Shown here in pieces: positions 14,391-19,980 of a DNA stretch of 25,694 nt (positions are counted from its first letter, which is position 1; each line of letters begins with the position of its first letter). The stretch spans positions 1-25,694 of the IMG/VR virus record IMGVR_UViG_3300035670_001145; one strand, 5' to 3'. Origin of the DNA: a virus. The position numbers were made by a program, and so were the translations under genes. The notes under the pieces were generated by a model, which saw only the letters and a program-made list of their open reading frames with translations, did not search any database and was not told the DNA's origin.

Positions 14391-14430
14391 GTACCAAGCG
14401 TGATGCCGGGGGATCGAATCCCCCACTCAG
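14387..14430 (+). ncRNA. tRNA-like mini-element (acceptor stem plus T-arm)
   Basis: CTGAGT (14387-14392) pairs with ACTCAG (14425-14430). The 3' strand is directly preceded by a T-arm-like hairpin GGGGG-ATCGAAT-CCCCC. The D and anticodon arms are missing; only 15 bases connect the two parts. The T-loop ATCGAAT differs from the usual TTCGAAT at its first base. It is either a decayed tRNA or a functional tRNA mimic. Confidence 0.55.
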
Positions 14431-14433
14431 CAT

Positions 14434-14451
14434 TGCCACAATCCAGTGGCA
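14434..14451 (+). promoter_or_regulatory. leader hairpin
   Basis: TGCCAC / GTGGCA with a six-base loop, ending 20 nt before the ATG at 14472. The leader TTTACCTACACTACACGACA has no Shine-Dalgarno sequence. Confidence 0.5.
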
Positions 14452-14471
14452 TTTACCTACACTACACGACA

Positions 14472-14660
14472 ATGATCAAAGGACAGAACGTGTTTGCACT
14501 CATCATCATCCAGGCATTCGGACTCGGTATACTTGCCGGTCCTGTCGCTGCCTACTTCATTGATAAGGCAACGACGAGGCAATGCCTGACACATGATTGG
14601 CCGAAGGAGGCCGATCAGATCCACCGTGATTGGTGCATTGCCAACGGCTACAAGATTTAA
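14472..14660 (+). CDS. small single-span membrane protein, 62 aa
   Basis: Start chosen at ATG 14472 because it follows the CA-rich leader; an earlier ATG at 14400 would read through the tRNA-like element and hairpin. Residues 7-29 (VFALIIIQAFGLGILAGPVA) form one membrane segment. A soluble tail follows with two cysteines (RQCLTHDWP... RDWCIANGYKI). The layout parallels the 67-aa protein at 15295, suggesting a small family of membrane-anchored proteins with paired external Cys. Host-envelope takeover or superinfection exclusion would fit but is speculative. Confidence 0.75.
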   Translation: MIKGQNVFALIIIQAFGLGILAGPVAAYFIDKATTRQCLTHDWPKEADQIHRDWCIANGYKI

Positions 14661-14671
14661 GACTCCTGCTC

Positions 14672-14710
14672 TGGGGACTACGGTCCCCTCAACAGGACTC
14701 AACATCCTGT
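14672..14710 (+). promoter_or_regulatory. double-hairpin intergenic unit
   Basis: GGGGAC-TACG-GTCCCC has a stable UNCG-class tetraloop; then ACAGGA / TCCTGT. It ends 23 nt before the ATG at 14734, after which comes the leader ACACAGTCCACCTACACAAC. Confidence 0.5.
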
Positions 14711-14733
14711 ACACAGTCCACCTACACAACACG

Positions 14734-15006
14734 ATGACAACACCTGCACTGGTCTACAAGCCATCTGCCGAACGTAAGTATCGCGTCACATGGTATGGCG
14801 GAGAATCTACCCAGCTTCATTTCGAGAAGCTGTGGAATATCTTCGACCCAGACACGAATGCCGAATGGCAAGAGTGGCAAGACCGTGACGTACGTACGTT
14901 AGGCGGTGGTATTCCCAGCTCCATGAAGGATATGCTCATGGAGATGGAAGATTACTACAACTACTCCATTGCCATGGAACAAGAACGTCAGTACCAACTG
15001 ATGTAA
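14734..15006 (+). CDS. hypothetical protein, 90 aa
   Basis: 90 aa from ATG 14734; longer readings start inside the previous gene. Residues 10-35 suggest two short strands (YRVTWYGGESTQLHFEKLW). An acidic Trp/Glu-rich stretch follows, then a Met/Glu helix (MKDMLMEMEDYYNYS). It ends in Glu/Gln/Arg. Nothing catalytic. The leader is CA-rich and lacks a Shine-Dalgarno sequence. Confidence 0.75.
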   Translation: MTTPALVYKPSAERKYRVTWYGGESTQLHFEKLWNIFDPDTNAEWQEWQDRDVRTLGGGIPSSMKDMLMEMEDYYNYSIAMEQERQYQLM

Positions 15007-15066
15007 CAGACTCCTGCACTTAACCCTTCCGTTGTGGTATGTATGTACTACCGCGGTGGGTTTACT

Positions 15067-15083
15067 GCAGGCACTCTGCCTGC
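15067..15083 (+). promoter_or_regulatory. leader hairpin
   Basis: GCAGGCA-CTC-TGCCTGC, a perfect 7-bp stem ending 20 nt before the ATG at 15104. Confidence 0.5.
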
Positions 15084-15103
15084 TATCCATAACATCTCAG
15101 CTC

Positions 15104-15283
15104 ATGACCAAGCTCAACATCCGTAAGAACATTGCTGCTGCTTTGGTTAACACTGCAGCGGCAGTAGAGAATGCCAAGCTTCCTACCAAGGAAGGCATTG
15201 GTATCAAGATGAATGAGTATCGCATTCGTGCGGCGGCACTCATCATGCCGAACGATGCAGCATTCATCATCGAACATAAGTGA
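15104..15283 (+). CDS. Ala-rich hypothetical protein, 59 aa
   Basis: 59 aa, MTKLNIRKNIAAALVNTAAA..., ending IMPNDAAFIIEHK. Mostly helical and moderately basic at the N-terminus, with Ala-rich repeats that are not hydrophobic enough for a membrane helix. The next gene starts 11 bp after its stop, so the two form a small operon. No family is recognised. Confidence 0.7.
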   Translation: MTKLNIRKNIAAALVNTAAAVENAKLPTKEGIGIKMNEYRIRAAALIMPNDAAFIIEHK

Positions 15284-15294
15284 GACAATTAATC

Positions 15295-15498
15295 ATGCGT
15301 CCCTCAAACCTCATCAATCTTTGTGTTGCTGTCATTCTTGGCTCTGGCTTGGGTCTACTTACATCTGTTGGAGCGCAGAAGCTCCTCAACAAGCACTACC
15401 AAGCAACGTGCCACGACAGACCAGGACACAATCTGATCTACACCCAAGGTTTTCTTGGGGACACGTACTACTGCATCAACAGTAAGTACATGAACTGA
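15295..15498 (+). CDS. small membrane-anchored protein, 67 aa
   Basis: Start at ATG 15295; a GTG at 15280 would overlap the preceding gene. Residues 5-26 (NLINLCVAVILGSGLGLLTS) are a membrane or signal-anchor segment. The tail holds two cysteines (YQATCHDRPG ... DTYYCINSKYMN) that could form a disulfide outside the cytoplasm. It resembles the 62-aa gene at 14472 in layout, not clearly in sequence. Translation is probably coupled to the gene before it. Confidence 0.72.
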   Translation: MRPSNLINLCVAVILGSGLGLLTSVGAQKLLNKHYQATCHDRPGHNLIYTQGFLGDTYYCINSKYMN

Positions 15499-15518
15499 TC
15501 TCTGCACTTTCCCATCAT

Positions 15519-15559
15519 GTCCACTGGATGTGATGGGTTTCTGCAGGGTTCTCCCTGCA
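15519..15559 (+). promoter_or_regulatory. double-hairpin intergenic unit
   Basis: CCCATCA / TGATGGG with a second, wobble-containing stem inside it; then TGCAGGG-TTCT-CCCTGCA (15542-15559). The second hairpin ends about 27 nt before the ATG at 15587, after which the leader is CA-rich. Confidence 0.5.
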
Positions 15560-15586
15560 TATACCACACGACACCAAGTTAGTTCC

Positions 15587-15832
15587 ATGAACTACCAAGC
15601 TGTTGAACAACTCCTGACCCAAGACGCCCGTCTGCTTGCCAGGAGAGATGCCCCTGTCATCGACCAGGAACTTGAAGCGCAGCGTCAAGCGGCACTTGAA
15701 GTTTTCTTTCAATGGCAAGACGGCATGCGTCAATTCCAAGACCTTGTTCCCTTCGTTGCTATTGTGCAGCGTAAGGTAGATCTCAACCGGGATCTGCTTC
15801 GGTGGGAACGGAGGCAACTGGAACAAGACTGA
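15587..15832 (+). CDS. helical hypothetical protein, 81 aa
   Basis: 81 aa from ATG 15587, nearly all helix, rich in Gln, Arg and Glu (MNYQAVEQLLTQDARLLARR ... NRDLLRWERRQLEQD). Possibly a coiled coil. No Cys, no membrane segment. The ATG follows CA/T-rich leader sequence with no Shine-Dalgarno. Function unknown. Confidence 0.75.
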   Translation: MNYQAVEQLLTQDARLLARRDAPVIDQELEAQRQAALEVFFQWQDGMRQFQDLVPFVAIVQRKVDLNRDLLRWERRQLEQD

Positions 15833-15833
15833 C

Positions 15834-15869
15834 GACTACACTGAGGGGCTTCGGCCCTTCTCTGTAGTC
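15834..15869 (+). promoter_or_regulatory. long hairpin with UUCG tetraloop
   Basis: GACTACA (15834-15840) pairs with TGTAGTC (15863-15869), enclosing GGGC-TTCG-GCCC. Very stable, with no T-run after it, so not an obvious terminator. A CTTCAACTCAACTA leader lies just before the ATG at 15909. Confidence 0.6.
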
Positions 15870-15908
15870 TTCACCAAGAAGGCTACGTCCTTTACTTCAA
15901 CTCAACTA

Positions 15909-16190
15909 ATGGCATTAACGCTTACACCACGTGAAATCTTTGATGCATTGCAACCTATCAATGCTGATTCAGATGCTTGTTACCTGGAATTTACAGGTGA
16001 CATCATCTATCTGCATTGGACCACAGACAAGGAGAATGCTCAGATGTATGTCGACAACATCTTTGAGTGTTTAGACATCAAACTCTATGGTCATTGGGTA
16101 GACATCTGCGGTCAACACGAACGTGGCACCCCAGTTGTATTACCTGATGCAACTTTGTTTGATTGTCGTTACATCCTTGCTACTAACTGA
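15909..16190 (+). CDS. hypothetical protein, 93 aa
   Basis: 93 aa, beginning MALTLTPREIFDALQPINAD. Alternating strand-like and helical stretches (CYLEFTGDIIYLHWTTD, then NAQMYVDNIFECLDIKLYG) suggest a small alpha/beta fold. Four cysteines are scattered without a zinc pattern. It uses the CA-rich leader type of start. A membrane protein gene follows 1 bp after its stop, so the pair is probably co-translated. Confidence 0.75.
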   Translation: MALTLTPREIFDALQPINADSDACYLEFTGDIIYLHWTTDKENAQMYVDNIFECLDIKLYGHWVDICGQHERGTPVVLPDATLFDCRYILATN

Positions 16191-16191
16191 T

Positions 16192-16395
16192 ATGAAGACT
16201 ATCTACTCCATGGGAAGAGGCAAGTACATCCACCTCGATTCTTACGGTGAGACTCCTGAGACTCGCCGTTGGTCAGTTGGTATTGCCCTCTTCTCCGTCA
16301 TCATCGCCGCCATCACCATCAGTGCACTGGTAGGCGTTGATATTACACAAATCAATTCACAGTATACCCAGCAGCAGACCAATGAAGCTCAGTGA
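16192..16395 (+). CDS. small single-span membrane protein, 67 aa
   Basis: I use the ATG at 16192, one base after the previous stop, rather than an upstream ATG inside the preceding gene. The first 30 residues are soluble (MKTIYSMGRGKYIHLDSYGE), residues 29-50 are hydrophobic (VGIALFSVIIAAITISALVG), and a short Gln/Thr-rich tail follows. Its end overlaps the next gene by 14 bp. Probably an inner-membrane protein; role unknown. Confidence 0.7.
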   Translation: MKTIYSMGRGKYIHLDSYGETPETRRWSVGIALFSVIIAAITISALVGVDITQINSQYTQQQTNEAQ

Positions 16396-16729
16396 AAAGA
16401 CTCAAGTACTTGAGGCACGTATCGATTGCTTGATCAACAAGTTGATCGAGAAGTACACCAAGCAGTACGGTTATAACGACTTGGTATTTGACGTTGTCAA
16501 AGGCACCAAATACTACAAGCTGATCCAACGCTCCATCAAACGTAGTGGCATTGGCACTGAACATGGAAGTGTACATGCCTTTATCCATAGGCAGTCAGGT
16601 GCTGTCTACAAGCCTGCCTCGTGGAAAGCACCGGCCAAACACGTACGTTACAACTTGCTTGATGACGTATCGTACGAGACCTGCCTACACAATGCCGACT
16701 GGGCAGGCGGATACCTTTATATGAAATGA
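16382..16729 (+). CDS. hypothetical protein, 115 aa
   Basis: 115 aa from ATG 16382, overlapping the membrane protein gene by 14 bp; an earlier start at 16337 would overlap more. The N-terminal 45 residues are helical (KTQVLEARIDCLINKLIEK). The C-terminal 70 contain 'SVHAFIHRQSGAVYKPASWK', a strand-rich pattern seen in small phage proteins of unknown function, and end GGYLYMK. No catalytic motif is clear. Confidence 0.75.
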   Translation: MKLSEKTQVLEARIDCLINKLIEKYTKQYGYNDLVFDVVKGTKYYKLIQRSIKRSGIGTEHGSVHAFIHRQSGAVYKPASWKAPAKHVRYNLLDDVSYETCLHNADWAGGYLYMK

Positions 16730-16736
16730 CTTAACT

Positions 16737-16791
16737 AACCTGGGCATTTGCGATTGATTCTCAATATCAATTGCGATGTAAGTCCCAGGTT
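16737..16791 (+). ncRNA. structured RNA element, motif A (copy 1)
   Basis: Outer stem AACCTGGG / CCCAGGTT (8 bp); CATT with GATG; inner stem GCGATTGAT / ATCAATTGC around TCTCAAT; bulge TAAGT before the closing CCC. It ends 27 nt before the ATG at 16819, and the leader is CCTCACTCAACTCACACC. Confidence 0.85.
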
Positions 16792-16818
16792 CACTGCAAA
16801 CCTCACTCAACTCACACC

Positions 16819-17010
16819 ATGAGAGATCCTAACTTCATCGATGAACAGCGCAACGCTGACATCATGGACGCAATGGCTGACATTGCATACGAACAAGAGC
16901 AAGCTGTGCGTGAATCAATGCAATCAGAATGGTCCCTCATCGAAGATGAACAAGGGACATTCATTGGATTTACTGTAATCAATCCGGAGGAATACGATGA
17001 CCAAGCCTAA
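16819..17010 (+). CDS. acidic hypothetical protein, 63 aa
   Basis: Start at ATG 16819, at the end of the CA-rich leader; a longer frame would begin in the motif A loop region. 63 aa, strongly acidic (EQRNADIMDAMADIAYEQEQ), helical then strand-like (WSLIEDEQGTFIGFTVINPE). Its last codons contain the GGAGG site for the overlapping next gene. Acidic mini-proteins of phages often bind host enzymes, but nothing here proves that. Confidence 0.75.
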   Translation: MRDPNFIDEQRNADIMDAMADIAYEQEQAVRESMQSEWSLIEDEQGTFIGFTVINPEEYDDQA

Positions 17011-17410
17011 GTACACACTGCGACAAGCATGGGATGACGGTGACATCATCATCATCCTGATCGCAATCATTTCAATCATCATCACTGAATTCGCATCATG
17101 TCTTACATCTCAGAACTCAAGAAGTTCTACCCCAAGTCCTACAAAGTCCGCTTTGCAATCAACGCCTACAACACACACAAGTACTTCGAACACGAAAATC
17201 CAACGGTCATCACCGTGCACGAAACCTGTCTCCGTTACGGAGGACCCGAAGAAGGAGGCTGGTGGTTCCAGCAAGGTGACCCGGTCCTCAGCCACTGCAT
17301 CTTCTCCAAGAAGCAAGCGATCCAAACCTACGTCAAGTACTTCGAAGAGTACGAAATCGAAGGGCAGCCGTCTCTTGGAGATACAACAACTTGCTCCAAC
17401 ATCGAGCTAA
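16997..17410 (+). CDS. membrane mini-protein whose frame overprints the next gene
   Basis: The ATG at 16997 has an excellent GGAGG site and overlaps the previous gene by 14 bp. Residues 1-34 look real: a soluble start (MTKPKYTLRQAWDDGD) then a very hydrophobic Ile-rich helix (IIIILIAIISIIITEF). From residue 35 on the frame is a Ser/Thr/Lys-rich low-complexity tail that coincides with the better gene at 17098 in another frame, for 313 bp. Either the tail is a passive read-through after loss of an early stop, or both frames are expressed. Confidence 0.5.
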   Translation: MTKPKYTLRQAWDDGDIIIILIAIISIIITEFASCLTSQNSRSSTPSPTKSALQSTPTTHTSTSNTKIQRSSPCTKPVSVTEDPKKEAGGSSKVTRSSATASSPRSKRSKPTSSTSKSTKSKGSRLLEIQQLAPTSS

Positions 17411-17466
17411 GTTTTTCCAACAGGTATGCAGAGGTGTACCCTAAGACGCGTCCCCATTACTGCTGA
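17098..17466 (+). CDS. hypothetical protein, 122 aa
   Basis: 122 aa with a normal globular composition: MSYISELKKFYPKSYKVRF opening, a strand-rich 'TVITVHETCLRYGGPEEGG' with WWFQQGDPVLSHC, then helix (SKKQAIQTYVKYFEEYE). The conserved-looking 'GGPEEGGWWF' stretch is reminiscent of hypothetical phage proteins of unknown function. It starts within the 16997 frame without a Shine-Dalgarno sequence and ends 5 bp before the winged-helix-like gene. The middle part is clearly the true coding frame here. Confidence 0.8.
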   Translation: MSYISELKKFYPKSYKVRFAINAYNTHKYFEHENPTVITVHETCLRYGGPEEGGWWFQQGDPVLSHCIFSKKQAIQTYVKYFEEYEIEGQPSLGDTTTCSNIELSFSNRYAEVYPKTRPHYC

Positions 17467-17471
17467 GATTC

Positions 17472-17714
17472 ATGCCTGCCACTGCAGTACCAGCACTCAG
17501 TATCAATCAACGTAATCTCTATGCTTATTTCTTGAACCACAAGAAGAAGCATGGGAATACACCATGTTTTGTACCAAGGCTTCCATCCCAGAACTCAAGG
17601 CTTGAGCAATATCTTCAAGCCTTGGTAAGGCTAGAGGAATACGGATTGATATGTGTAGACAGAAGCAGTGATAACTACACAGGCTGGATCATGCTAGAAC
17701 CTAAGGCCGCATAA
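17472..17714 (+). CDS. possible winged-helix protein, 80 aa
   Basis: 80 aa. The pattern 'LSINQRNLYAYFLNHKKKHG', then 'PSQNSRLEQYLQALVRLEEYG', then a beta wing (LICVDRSS..TGWIMLEPK) is what a winged helix-turn-helix of LexA N-terminal type looks like: helix 1 with an Arg/Tyr core, recognition helix, wing. It may be a small DNA-binding regulator of the array. No dimerisation domain is present. It starts 5 bp after the preceding stop with no ribosome site, so translation is probably coupled. Confidence 0.6.
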   Translation: MPATAVPALSINQRNLYAYFLNHKKKHGNTPCFVPRLPSQNSRLEQYLQALVRLEEYGLICVDRSSDNYTGWIMLEPKAA

Positions 17715-17731
17715 CATCATAACGCTGCTGT

Positions 17732-17774
17732 AGTATTGTTCGCTATTTGCGAATAGCGAATACATGCCAATACT
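17732..17774 (+). promoter_or_regulatory. long bulged hairpin
   Basis: TTCGCTATT-TGCG-AATAGCGAA is a perfect 9-bp stem, flanked by AGTATTG (17732-17738) and CAATACT (17768-17774), which also pair, with a 7-base bulge on the 3' side. No T-run follows. Confidence 0.65.
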
Positions 17775-17791
17775 TCAGTCATAGCCTCAAT

Positions 17792-17832
17792 CCTGGGCAG
17801 CACCTGCGCGAGTACGGTGCGTAAGTCCCAGG
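17792..17832 (+). ncRNA. structured RNA element, motif A (copy 2)
   Basis: Outer stem CCTGGG / CCCAGG; CA; inner stem GCACC / GGTGC with loop TGCGCGAGTAC; TAAGT bulge. This copy is not followed by a plus-strand start until 18132, because a minus-strand gene intervenes. Confidence 0.82.
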
Positions 17833-17835
17833 CTT

Positions 17836-18063
17836 TTATCTGACTATATTACGTACATCAGGTGTAAACCGTTGCATCTGATCTAACAACCTAAGCTCTG
17901 CTTGTTTGTTTTGTATCGGAATGCTTTCATTTCTTACAACAGATGTTAAGAAGTCCATTACTTTATCTTGTGGCGGCATAGAACCATGCGCCTTCATGTA
18001 TTCTTGTTGCCACCCTTGAAGGAATGGACTATTGGCCATTGCATATCTACCAGCTAATAACAT
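17836..18063 (-). CDS. isolated minus-strand hypothetical protein, 75 aa
   Basis: The only minus-strand gene candidate in the right arm. The 75-aa product (from ATG 18063; ATG 18039 is an alternative giving 67 aa) has ordinary protein composition: 'MANSPFLQGWQQEYMKAHGS', a helical middle, and an Arg/Asp-rich end. No plus-strand frame competes here. An AAGGA lies about 18 bases upstream of the start. It sits exactly between a motif A and a motif B element, as if inserted as a cassette. No family is recognised. It could be a late or moron-type gene. Confidence 0.55.
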   Translation of the reverse strand: MLLAGRYAMANSPFLQGWQQEYMKAHGSMPPQDKVMDFLTSVVRNESIPIQNKQAELRLLDQMQRFTPDVRNIVR

Positions 18064-18090
18064 GGACCTGAGTATGTCCTTAAACTGCTC
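18064..18090 (+). ncRNA. structured RNA pseudoknot, motif B (copy 3)
   Basis: Stem 1 is GGAC (18064-18067) with GTCC (18076-18079). Stem 2 is GAGTA (18070-18074) with TGCTC (18086-18090). The linker is TTAAAC. Both stems differ in sequence from copies 1 and 2 yet still pair. The same bases can alternatively form one bulged hairpin (18062-18072 with 18088-18097). Confidence 0.7.
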
Positions 18091-18131
18091 AGTCCATCAT
18101 ACTCATCATCAACTTCAACTCCAAACGAACC

Positions 18132-18407
18132 ATGGCTTACCCTGAAATCAACTGGACAAAGAATGAGTACAAGCAATTGGAACAAGCTTTGGACATACTC
18201 AAAGCTGTCATCGAACGTGAATCAAAGCGTCATCAAATGGACGAGCACTTAGTCCCAGGGGACAATGATATTGTCCAAGAAGCAATCGGCTTGCTTGAAG
18301 AAATCATTGACTATGACCCGACACCTAACGAGCCTGGTGAACCTCCCATGACAATGGATGAGATGCACAGTGTTGCATGGAAAGAACACCAGGAGATGCA
18401 CCGGTAA
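18132..18407 (+). CDS. acidic hypothetical protein, 91 aa
   Basis: 91 aa starting after a TCAACTTCAACTCCAAACG-type leader. Helical N-terminal half (NEYKQLEQALDILKAVIERE) and an acidic Pro-rich C-terminal half ending in a His/Met-rich helix (MDEMHSVAWKEHQEMHR). No metal-site spacing is convincing. A motif B element precedes it and a very stable hairpin follows the stop, so it appears to be a one-gene unit. Confidence 0.75.
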   Translation: MAYPEINWTKNEYKQLEQALDILKAVIERESKRHQMDEHLVPGDNDIVQEAIGLLEEIIDYDPTPNEPGEPPMTMDEMHSVAWKEHQEMHR

Positions 18408-18417
18408 CAGCCAATTA

Positions 18418-18532
18418 GGGGGACTAGTACATAAGTACTTCCCCCCACACCCCCCGACAGAGTACCAGGGAATCCTTGGATTTATATAGGACATACTTAT
18501 GTTCCATTCCCTTGCTTCCCTGGTAGACTGTC
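18418..18532 (+). promoter_or_regulatory. large structured leader: two long hairpins
   Basis: First, GGGGGA-CT-AGTAC-ATAA-GTACT-TCCCCC (18418-18445). Second, a 17-base arm 18456-18472 pairs with 18516-18532 (15 pairs around a tandem A.G mismatch), enclosing a 43-base loop that itself contains a small hairpin. It ends 25 nt before the ATG at 18558. Confidence 0.7.
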
Positions 18533-18557
18533 CTTGTTAATCAACTCATCTCAACCC

Positions 18558-18770
18558 ATGACTACTCCCAACACTCCACGTATACCTGACTCTCTTGACA
18601 TGCAAAGACTTCAAGCTATGCAGCTTGTTGCCAAGATGAAGGAATCAGCAGAGAGAAATGGTATTGGATTCATTGGTGGATTCATTTCACCCAACGGAGA
18701 GAAGTTTGTTATGACCAACATGACAGACGAAGACGACATCAATGCACTCATGCCGGAGGATCTCAAATGA
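18558..18770 (+). CDS. hypothetical protein, 70 aa
   Basis: 70 aa from ATG 18558, at the end of the leader AATCAACTCATCTCAACCC; the longer frame needs a TTG. A helical start (LDMQRLQAMQLVAKMKESAE) is followed by a Gly-rich strand pair (NGIGFIGGFISPNGEKFVM) and an acidic end (DEDDINALMPEDLK). The last codons hold the GGAGG site for the next gene, whose ATG overlaps the stop (ATGA). Function unknown. Confidence 0.75.
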   Translation: MTTPNTPRIPDSLDMQRLQAMQLVAKMKESAERNGIGFIGGFISPNGEKFVMTNMTDEDDINALMPEDLK

Positions 18771-19102
18771 CTCAATCTCATCCCGTTATTCCAACCGAGT
18801 ACCTGCTTGATGCTTGGCATCAGCAACATCAACGATACAGAAAGAGCTTCAAAGAAATTCTTATCGAAGCTGCCCAATGGGGAGCTGATATTGAATTAGA
18901 AGAATGCTGTAAGCTATTCGAATCTAATTCTGTATGTGGCACCAAGTTTCAGCGAAGATCTTCTGTTCAAGATCTACGTGAAAAGCGTAGACCTTCACCC
19001 AAGCAGAAGACGCTAACAGTATCAATCACTGGTACTGAAGATGAACTTGAACAACTCATTCGCAAACTCAAACATGAACAACAAATCTCGATTGAACTTT
19101 GA
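18767..19102 (+). CDS. 'AAQWGAD' family protein, 111 aa
   Basis: Member of a family with at least two other copies in the window (24128 and, more distantly, 20032). The shared pattern is a Pro-rich start with 'YLLDAWHQQ', the 'EAAQWGADIELEECCKLFE' helix, and 'LREKRRPSPKQ'. Here the C-terminal part differs: a strand (KTLTVSITGTEDELEQLIRK) replaces the SLKEQ helix. Such proteins occur in cyanophages and picocyanobacteria as unknowns in my recollection. It has a GGAGG site and an ATGA coupling with the gene before it. Confidence 0.8.
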   Translation: MTQSHPVIPTEYLLDAWHQQHQRYRKSFKEILIEAAQWGADIELEECCKLFESNSVCGTKFQRRSSVQDLREKRRPSPKQKTLTVSITGTEDELEQLIRKLKHEQQISIEL

Positions 19103-19271
19103 CAAAACTATCGCAGGATTTAACATTACCGAGCGCGGTGTGCGCTCGTACAGTAAATCAATTAAGCTTGGTCCATTCCAAGTAACACTTAACGCACGTG
19201 AGTCTGGCTTACGTGGTACCATTGGTATCCCTGGCACAGGCGTTAGTCTGCCGAACATTAAGCTAATCTAA
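19074..19271 (+). CDS. DUF4236-like small protein, 65 aa
   Basis: The core 'SKSIKLGPFQVTLNARESGL' followed by 'RGTIGIPGTGVSLP' matches the DUF4236 signature (SIKLGPGxRxNxSKSGxGxSxGxPGTGxS), a short all-beta domain of unknown function found in bacteria and phages. I use ATG 19074, overlapping the preceding gene by 29 bp; ATG 19041 is possible. The last base of its stop is the first base of a motif A element. Confidence 0.75.
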   Translation: MNNKSRLNFDKTIAGFNITERGVRSYSKSIKLGPFQVTLNARESGLRGTIGIPGTGVSLPNIKLI

Positions 19272-19335
19272 AGATCTGGGCATCCGAAAGCAACGCCGCG
19301 TCCAGGACACGCCGTAGGTGTAAGTCCCAGATCTT
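19271..19335 (+). ncRNA. structured RNA element, motif A (copy 3)
   Basis: A 10-bp outer stem, AAGATCTGGG / CCCAGATCTT; CATC / GGTG; a variable interior with its own GCGT / ACGC hairpin; TAAGT bulge. It ends 22 nt before the ATG at 19358, with leader CACTAACTCAACTCAACTC. Confidence 0.88.
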
Positions 19336-19357
19336 GTCCACTAACTCAACTCAACTC

Positions 19358-19543
19358 ATGTCTGCTTACGTCGAAAACCTCACCTTGTTTGATCGCATCA
19401 ATCTTGCTGCCTGCGCACAGCGCAGAGCAACAGAAAATGTGTTGGATTCAACACGATTCAATGGCGAGTTTGACACAGCACGTCTGTGGATGAAGTATCG
19501 CCTTGTCAAGTACAGCAACTATTCATTTATCGAGGGCAACTGA
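19358..19543 (+). CDS. hypothetical protein, 61 aa
   Basis: 61 aa, MSAYVENLTLFDRINLAACA..., ending KYSNYSFIEGN. Helical with one Cys; 'LFDRINLAACAQRRATENVL' could be an amphipathic helix. The start follows the repeat-like CTCAACTCAACTC leader without Shine-Dalgarno. Its stop overlaps the next ATG (TGATG), making the first of a three-gene coupled set. No known family. Confidence 0.75.
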   Translation: MSAYVENLTLFDRINLAACAQRRATENVLDSTRFNGEFDTARLWMKYRLVKYSNYSFIEGN

Positions 19544-19794
19544 TGACAGTCTTAGCAATCGAAAACACTTCATTCACTGACACTCATGTCACAGTTACAG
19601 CAGTTGTTGACGAGATGCGCCTGCTCTATCGCGGAAGTCGTCTCGACCCTGAAGAGTGGGCTCCTGCATTGTGTCAAGCAACTATTGAGTTGGATCCAGA
19701 GGAACAAATCCCTCTTGATGAAGATGGCTTCTGTGCCTATCTTGATCACCTCGATCCTCAATGGCAAGTACTAGATCCGGAGGACATCGGATGA
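19543..19794 (+). CDS. acidic hypothetical protein, 83 aa
   Basis: 83 aa, strongly acidic. Strand-rich N-terminus (MTVLAIENTSFTDTHVTVTA) and an Asp/Glu/Pro-rich C-terminus (LDPEEQIPLDEDGFCAYLDH, then LDPEDIG). It starts in the stop of the gene before it and ends in ATGA with the next gene. The GGAGG site for that next gene is inside its last codons. Charge mimicry of DNA is conceivable from composition only. Confidence 0.75.
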   Translation: MTVLAIENTSFTDTHVTVTAVVDEMRLLYRGSRLDPEEWAPALCQATIELDPEEQIPLDEDGFCAYLDHLDPQWQVLDPEDIG

Positions 19795-19976
19795 TTGGCT
19801 TCTCAATTGAATTCAAACGTTGGTACTTTGTACTACGTGGTCCTAAGGGTCGTGTGTACTTGGCAACTGGCTTTGCTAAACGCATGCCAGTCATAACGCC
19901 GATTGGCACCTATGACATGGAACAGTACATCGAAGAGACGTCACTGTTCTTAGATATACATCGGTACGAAGACTGA
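19791..19976 (+). CDS. hypothetical protein, 61 aa
   Basis: 61 aa starting at ATG 19791 with a GGAGG site and an ATGA overlap; a longer reading from 19761 is less likely. The sequence suggests a small beta-rich fold (MIGFSIEFKRWYFVLRGPKG, then RVYLATGFAKRMPVITPIG) with an acidic helix at the end. Function unknown. It is the last of a three-gene coupled set. Confidence 0.75.
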   Translation: MIGFSIEFKRWYFVLRGPKGRVYLATGFAKRMPVITPIGTYDMEQYIEETSLFLDIHRYED

Positions 19977-19980
19977 TCAC

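Noticed and set aside
14115-15826. Minus-strand frames opposite the small-gene array
   Set aside because: Each mirrors a plus-strand gene or hairpin, lacks a ribosome site, and has no recognisable domain.
17792-17845. Motif A as intrinsic terminators
   Set aside because: Only the 17792 copy has a few T after it; the others are followed by mixed or CA-rich sequence, and the UAAGU bulge is conserved while a U-tract is not.
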